NCBI GenBank assembly: GCA_009843565.1
Contig: VYDF01000165.1
Coordinates: forward strand, 1 to 8,878
Source: Acidimicrobiia bacterium
GTDB taxonomy: Bacteria; Actinomycetota; Acidimicrobiia; Acidimicrobiales; Bin134
DNA: 8,878 nucleotides
Reading direction: 5' to 3'
Below the pieces are notes generated by a model. That model saw nothing but the letters and a program-made list of their open reading frames with translations, ran no database searches and had not been told where the DNA came from. Of the stretch, positions 7,025 to 8,878 are shown piece by piece (position 1 is the first letter of the stretch; every line of letters begins with the position of its first letter). The translations under genes were made by a program, and so were the position numbers.

Positions 7025-7858
7025 TTATTGCATGGCCGAGCCGCCTGCTACCGTCACACACTCGCCGGTGATGAACGAAGCCTCGTCGGAAAGCAGGAAG
7101 GCGATCACCGCGGCGGTTTCGTCGGGGTCTTGCAGACGGCCGAGGGCGATTTTGGACCGCACCCACTGGTCGCGGTCGCCGCCCGACTGGGCCACAGTTT
7201 GATCCAGATAGGGGTGGCCGCTGTCGGTGGCGTCGGGATCGACCCCCAGCGGGCGAACTCCGTTGACCCGAATTCGGTGGGGCGCCAGTTCCATGGCAAA
7301 GGCCGACACCAGCCGGTCGACCCCGGCCTTGGCCGCGGCAAACGCCGACGTTCCGACGTCCGCAGCCACGGTGGCATACGACGACAACAGGACGATCGAC
7401 CCGCCGTCGCCCTGTGCAACCATCTGGCGGGCGGCGGCTTGGGCCACCAGGAACGCTCCGGTCAGGTTCACGTCCGTCGACCGCCGCCACGACTCCTCGG
7501 TCAGCTCCAAAAGCGGTGCCCATCCCATCTCGGGACCCAGCCCGCCAGCCACGTTCACCACCAGGTCAAGCCGTCCAAACTCATTGATACACCGCTTCAC
7601 CGCCTCGTTCACCTGGGCGGCATCAGCCACATCAGCTTCAAGCCGCAGAGCCGCCTGTCCCTCGGCCCGCACCGCCTCCGTGGTGGCATCCAGTGCTTCT
7701 GGCGATGCACAGGCGGAATCCGGATGACCGACCTCCACCCGGTCGGCACAGGCCACGTCGGCCCCGGCCAGAGCCAGCCGTACCGCTATCGCGCGCCCAA
7801 TCTCGGGAGGACACGCCGCTCCCATCACCAGCGCCACCTTTCCGGCAAAGTCGTGCAT
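7025..7858 (-). CDS. Short-chain dehydrogenase/reductase family protein with Phe at the catalytic Tyr position
   Basis: The 277-residue product is a classical SDR, a Rossmann-fold NAD(P)-dependent oxidoreductase-like protein of the cytoplasm. Visible features are FAGKVALVMGA with a stretched nucleotide loop (ACPPEIGRAIA), ADV for the adenine pocket, NVAGG in place of NNAG, Asn in DVNLTGAF, Ser160 of the active site, Lys177, and a C-terminal FLLSDEASFITGECVTVAGG typical of FabG-like members. The residue 12 positions after Ser160 and 4 before Lys177, normally the proton-donating Tyr, is Phe173 (TTT, 7342-7340). The enzyme may thus be altered or inactive. ATG 7858 was chosen because family members start just before the GKVALVTGA strand; GTG 7897 and ATG 7891 are in-frame alternatives adding 13 or 11 residues. 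It is probably first in the transcript with the two receptor genes. The substrate is unknown. Confidence 0.9.
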   Translation of the reverse strand: MHDFAGKVALVMGAACPPEIGRAIAVRLALAGADVACADRVEVGHPDSACASPEALDATTEAVRAEGQAALRLEADVADAAQVNEAVKRCINEFGRLDLVVNVAGGLGPEMGWAPLLELTEESWRRSTDVNLTGAFLVAQAAARQMVAQGDGGSIVLLSSYATVAADVGTSAFAAAKAGVDRLVSAFAMELAPHRIRVNGVRPLGVDPDATDSGHPYLDQTVAQSGGDRDQWVRSKIALGRLQDPDETAAVIAFLLSDEASFITGECVTVAGGSAMQ

Positions 7859-7929
7859 CCCCCCAGCATCCCCCACGCTTCGCTCTGTCATCCACACCAG
7901 ATACAGCCGAATCCAACAACGAGCCTCAG

Positions 7930-8172
7930 CTATAGATCAAGAAGATCCAGTAGATCCTGCACGCTCACTTCGTGATGTGACGCCACGCTCTTAAGGATGC
8001 TCGACATGGTTCCTATCTTGATGGGGTCATGCAGCGGGATGACCTCATGGTGCTTCCCGTTGACCATGGTGGTTGCTCGCACGTGCGACCCACGCTGCCG
8101 GGTAGCCCTGTATCCCGGCCTTTGGAGTGCTCTTTGGAGATCGGCCCCGCGCAAATCGCGCGGCAGCCTCAA
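7930..8172 (-). CDS. hicA: HicA-family toxin (mRNA interferase)
   Basis: This 80-residue protein matches HicA, the small double-stranded-RNA-binding-fold toxin that cleaves mRNA and blocks translation. It shows the family order: RLPRDLRGADLQRAL helix, GYRATRQRGSHV strand with the catalytic His (His30), VIPLHDPIKIGTMSSIL and a final helix. The start is TTG at 8172: it gives the usual 'M-[KR]-L-P-R' beginning and forms a TTGA overlap of 4 bases with the hicB stop codon, indicating coupled translation. The frame itself stays open to 8247, but that extension has no family match. The His and the GSH motif are intact, so the toxin is probably active. Confidence 0.9.
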   Translation of the reverse strand: MRLPRDLRGADLQRALQRPGYRATRQRGSHVRATTMVNGKHHEVIPLHDPIKIGTMSSILKSVASHHEVSVQDLLDLLDL

Positions 8173-8405
8173 AGAACCAAGACCTCGTCGTGAGCAAAGT
8201 GCAAGCGGATCACTTCGGGGCGAGCCAATTCCCCATCGAAATAGCACTCAAAGGCTTCTTGGACGTTTTCCCGGGTCTCCTCGATGGTCTCACCTTGTGT
8301 ATGAATGCCATACCCATCGGCGCTGGCGGAATATCCACCATCCACTTCATCCTCAATGACTTCGAAAACGAACTCCGTCGAGGGCAACGTCACAACGGCC
8401 AACAT
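8169..8405 (-). CDS. hicB: HicB-family antitoxin
   Basis: This 78-residue protein carries the HicB partial RNase H-like fold: FVFEVIEDEVDGGYSASADG, then IHTQGETIEETRENVQEAF and a final strand. It binds and neutralises HicA, encoded immediately downstream. The order antitoxin-then-toxin is the reverse of the original E. coli hicAB. It is short and shows no C-terminal ribbon-helix-helix or HTH domain, so autorepression through HicB is not obvious. ATG 8405 is used; TTG 8429, in frame, would add 8 residues (MEREECQD) and cannot be excluded because neither start has a clearly better ribosome site. Confidence 0.87.
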   Translation of the reverse strand: MLAVVTLPSTEFVFEVIEDEVDGGYSASADGYGIHTQGETIEETRENVQEAFECYFDGELARPEVIRLHFAHDEVLVL

Positions 8406-8440
8406 ATCCTGGCATTCTTCCCTTTCCAACCGTGTCTCGA

Positions 8441-8460
8441 CCCGCCAGTAGGGTGGCGGG
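8441..8460. promoter_or_regulatory. Perfect 7-bp inverted repeat between hicB and the phosphatase gene
   Basis: CCCGCCA at 8441-8447 and TGGCGGG at 8454-8460 are exact reverse complements around a 6-base spacer. It lies in the short divergent gap where promoters for both directions should be, and TAGGGT at 8449-8454 could be a plus-strand -10 box inside it. It is a candidate operator for hicBA or for the phosphatase. No -35 box is clear. Confidence 0.4.
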
Positions 8461-8487
8461 GTGCAGGTGGGGGCGGCGCGGTATCAG

Positions 8488-8878
8488 ATGGCAGGTGGGA
8501 TACACCTGATCCCAGTGCCCGGCGCATCTGGGCAGCTCCACGCAGCGGCATTTGCGGTGACTGGGCCTGACCCCGCCGCGGCCCTCGAGGATGTGGGCGC
8601 CGAGGTGATGGTGTGCTTGCTCACCGACGCCGAGATTGCCATGCGATTTCCCGACTACCCCGCATGGTTAGCCAACCCCGCACCCCACCAGGCTGTCCAT
8701 CTGCCCATGGTCGATCAGGGGGTCACTGGCGACGACGTCGTCCGAAAGCTGGTGGGTGACATCAACCAGCACCTGGACCAGGGCACCGGAGTGATGGTCC
8801 ACTGCGGGGCCGGTTACGGCCGGGCCGGAATCGTGTGCATCTCGGTGCTCACCTCTCGGGGAATGGACTTGGATAGCG
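8488..8878 (+). CDS. Protein tyrosine/dual-specificity phosphatase-like protein, 3' partial
   Basis: The frame runs off the right edge, so only about the first 130 residues are seen. It contains the Cys-x5-Arg signature of cysteine-based phosphatases, VMVHCGAGYGRAGIVC, with nucleophile Cys codon 8803-8805 and phosphate-binding Arg codon 8821-8823. Earlier, LPMVDQGVTGDD fits the general-acid Asp loop (Asp codon 8713-8715), and VGAEVMVCLLTDAEIA fits the preceding strand and 'LT..E' turn of bacterial members. These enzymes remove phosphate from Tyr or Ser/Thr residues or other phosphoesters; the substrate here is unknown. ATG 8488 is preferred with a G-rich stretch upstream; GTG 8461 or 8467 would add 9 or 7 residues, and 8461 could be leaderless. 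An in-frame TAG at 8449-8451 excludes anything longer. It is divergent from hicBA. Confidence 0.8.
   Translation, partial: MAGGIHLIPVPGASGQLHAAAFAVTGPDPAAALEDVGAEVMVCLLTDAEIAMRFPDYPAWLANPAPHQAVHLPMVDQGVTGDDVVRKLVGDINQHLDQGTGVMVHCGAGYGRAGIVCISVLTSRGMDLDS

Noticed and set aside
7002..7523. Upstream extension of the LivK-type receptor frame by 174 codons
   Set aside because: It overlaps the well-supported SDR gene on the same strand in another frame, has low-complexity Arg/Gly/Pro composition, and the signal peptide begins at GTG 7001 in register with the sister protein.
7028..7975. 315-codon plus-strand frame opposite the SDR gene
   Set aside because: The SDR on the minus strand has full family motifs; the antisense frame is His/Arg/Gly-rich without any domain.
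8173..8247. N-terminal extension of HicA
   Set aside because: The extra residues lie antisense-free inside hicB in another frame and match nothing in the family; TTG 8172 gives a normal-length HicA.
1..8878. tRNA, rRNA, CRISPR or insertion-sequence elements
   Set aside because: No cloverleaf, spaced short repeats, transposase motif or terminal inverted repeats were seen on reading both strands.

Overview
The window looks like a piece of a high-GC Gram-positive chromosome. An actinobacterial, perhaps Acidimicrobiia-like, origin is an inference from GC content, GTG/TTG starts and gene style; no marker gene is present. Reading left to right it holds: a long secreted-type leucine-rich-repeat (LRR) protein on the plus strand whose 5' end lies outside the window (1-3105); a 205-bp convergent gap containing the decayed tail of a VapC/PIN toxin gene (3151-3282); a minus-strand cluster reading SDR oxidoreductase -> LivK-type periplasmic-binding protein -> DppA/OppA-type substrate-binding protein (7858 down to 3311); a hicBA toxin-antitoxin pair on the minus strand (8405 down to 7930); and, divergent from it, the first part of a Cys-x5-Arg protein phosphatase running off the right edge (8488-8878).

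The three-gene minus-strand cluster is tightly packed, with gaps of 23 and 7 bp, and is probably one transcript. Its two binding proteins belong to unrelated ligand-binding families (Peripla_BP_6/branched-chain amino acid type and SBP_bac_5/peptide type). Yet their first 125 residues align without a single gap: the same signal peptide followed by the same pair of 56-residue repeats, with cysteines at identical positions 56, 69, 112 and 125. This shared N-terminal module, which I cannot assign to a named domain, is the most interesting thing here. It looks like a portable secreted cysteine-paired adaptor fused to different solute receptors. No permease or ATPase gene lies beside them.

The LRR protein is built from six large modules. 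Each has an N-terminal Trp-rich cap, 3 to 6 plant-type 24-residue LRRs and a C-terminal cap ending in Cys. It shows signs of recent internal growth: a 158-bp exact direct repeat 603 bp apart, module lengths differing by about whole 72-bp LRR units, and a lower-GC central part. The VapC relic and the hicBA pair suggest an accessory, rearranging region. A perfect 7-bp inverted repeat sits between hicB and the phosphatase gene and is a candidate operator.
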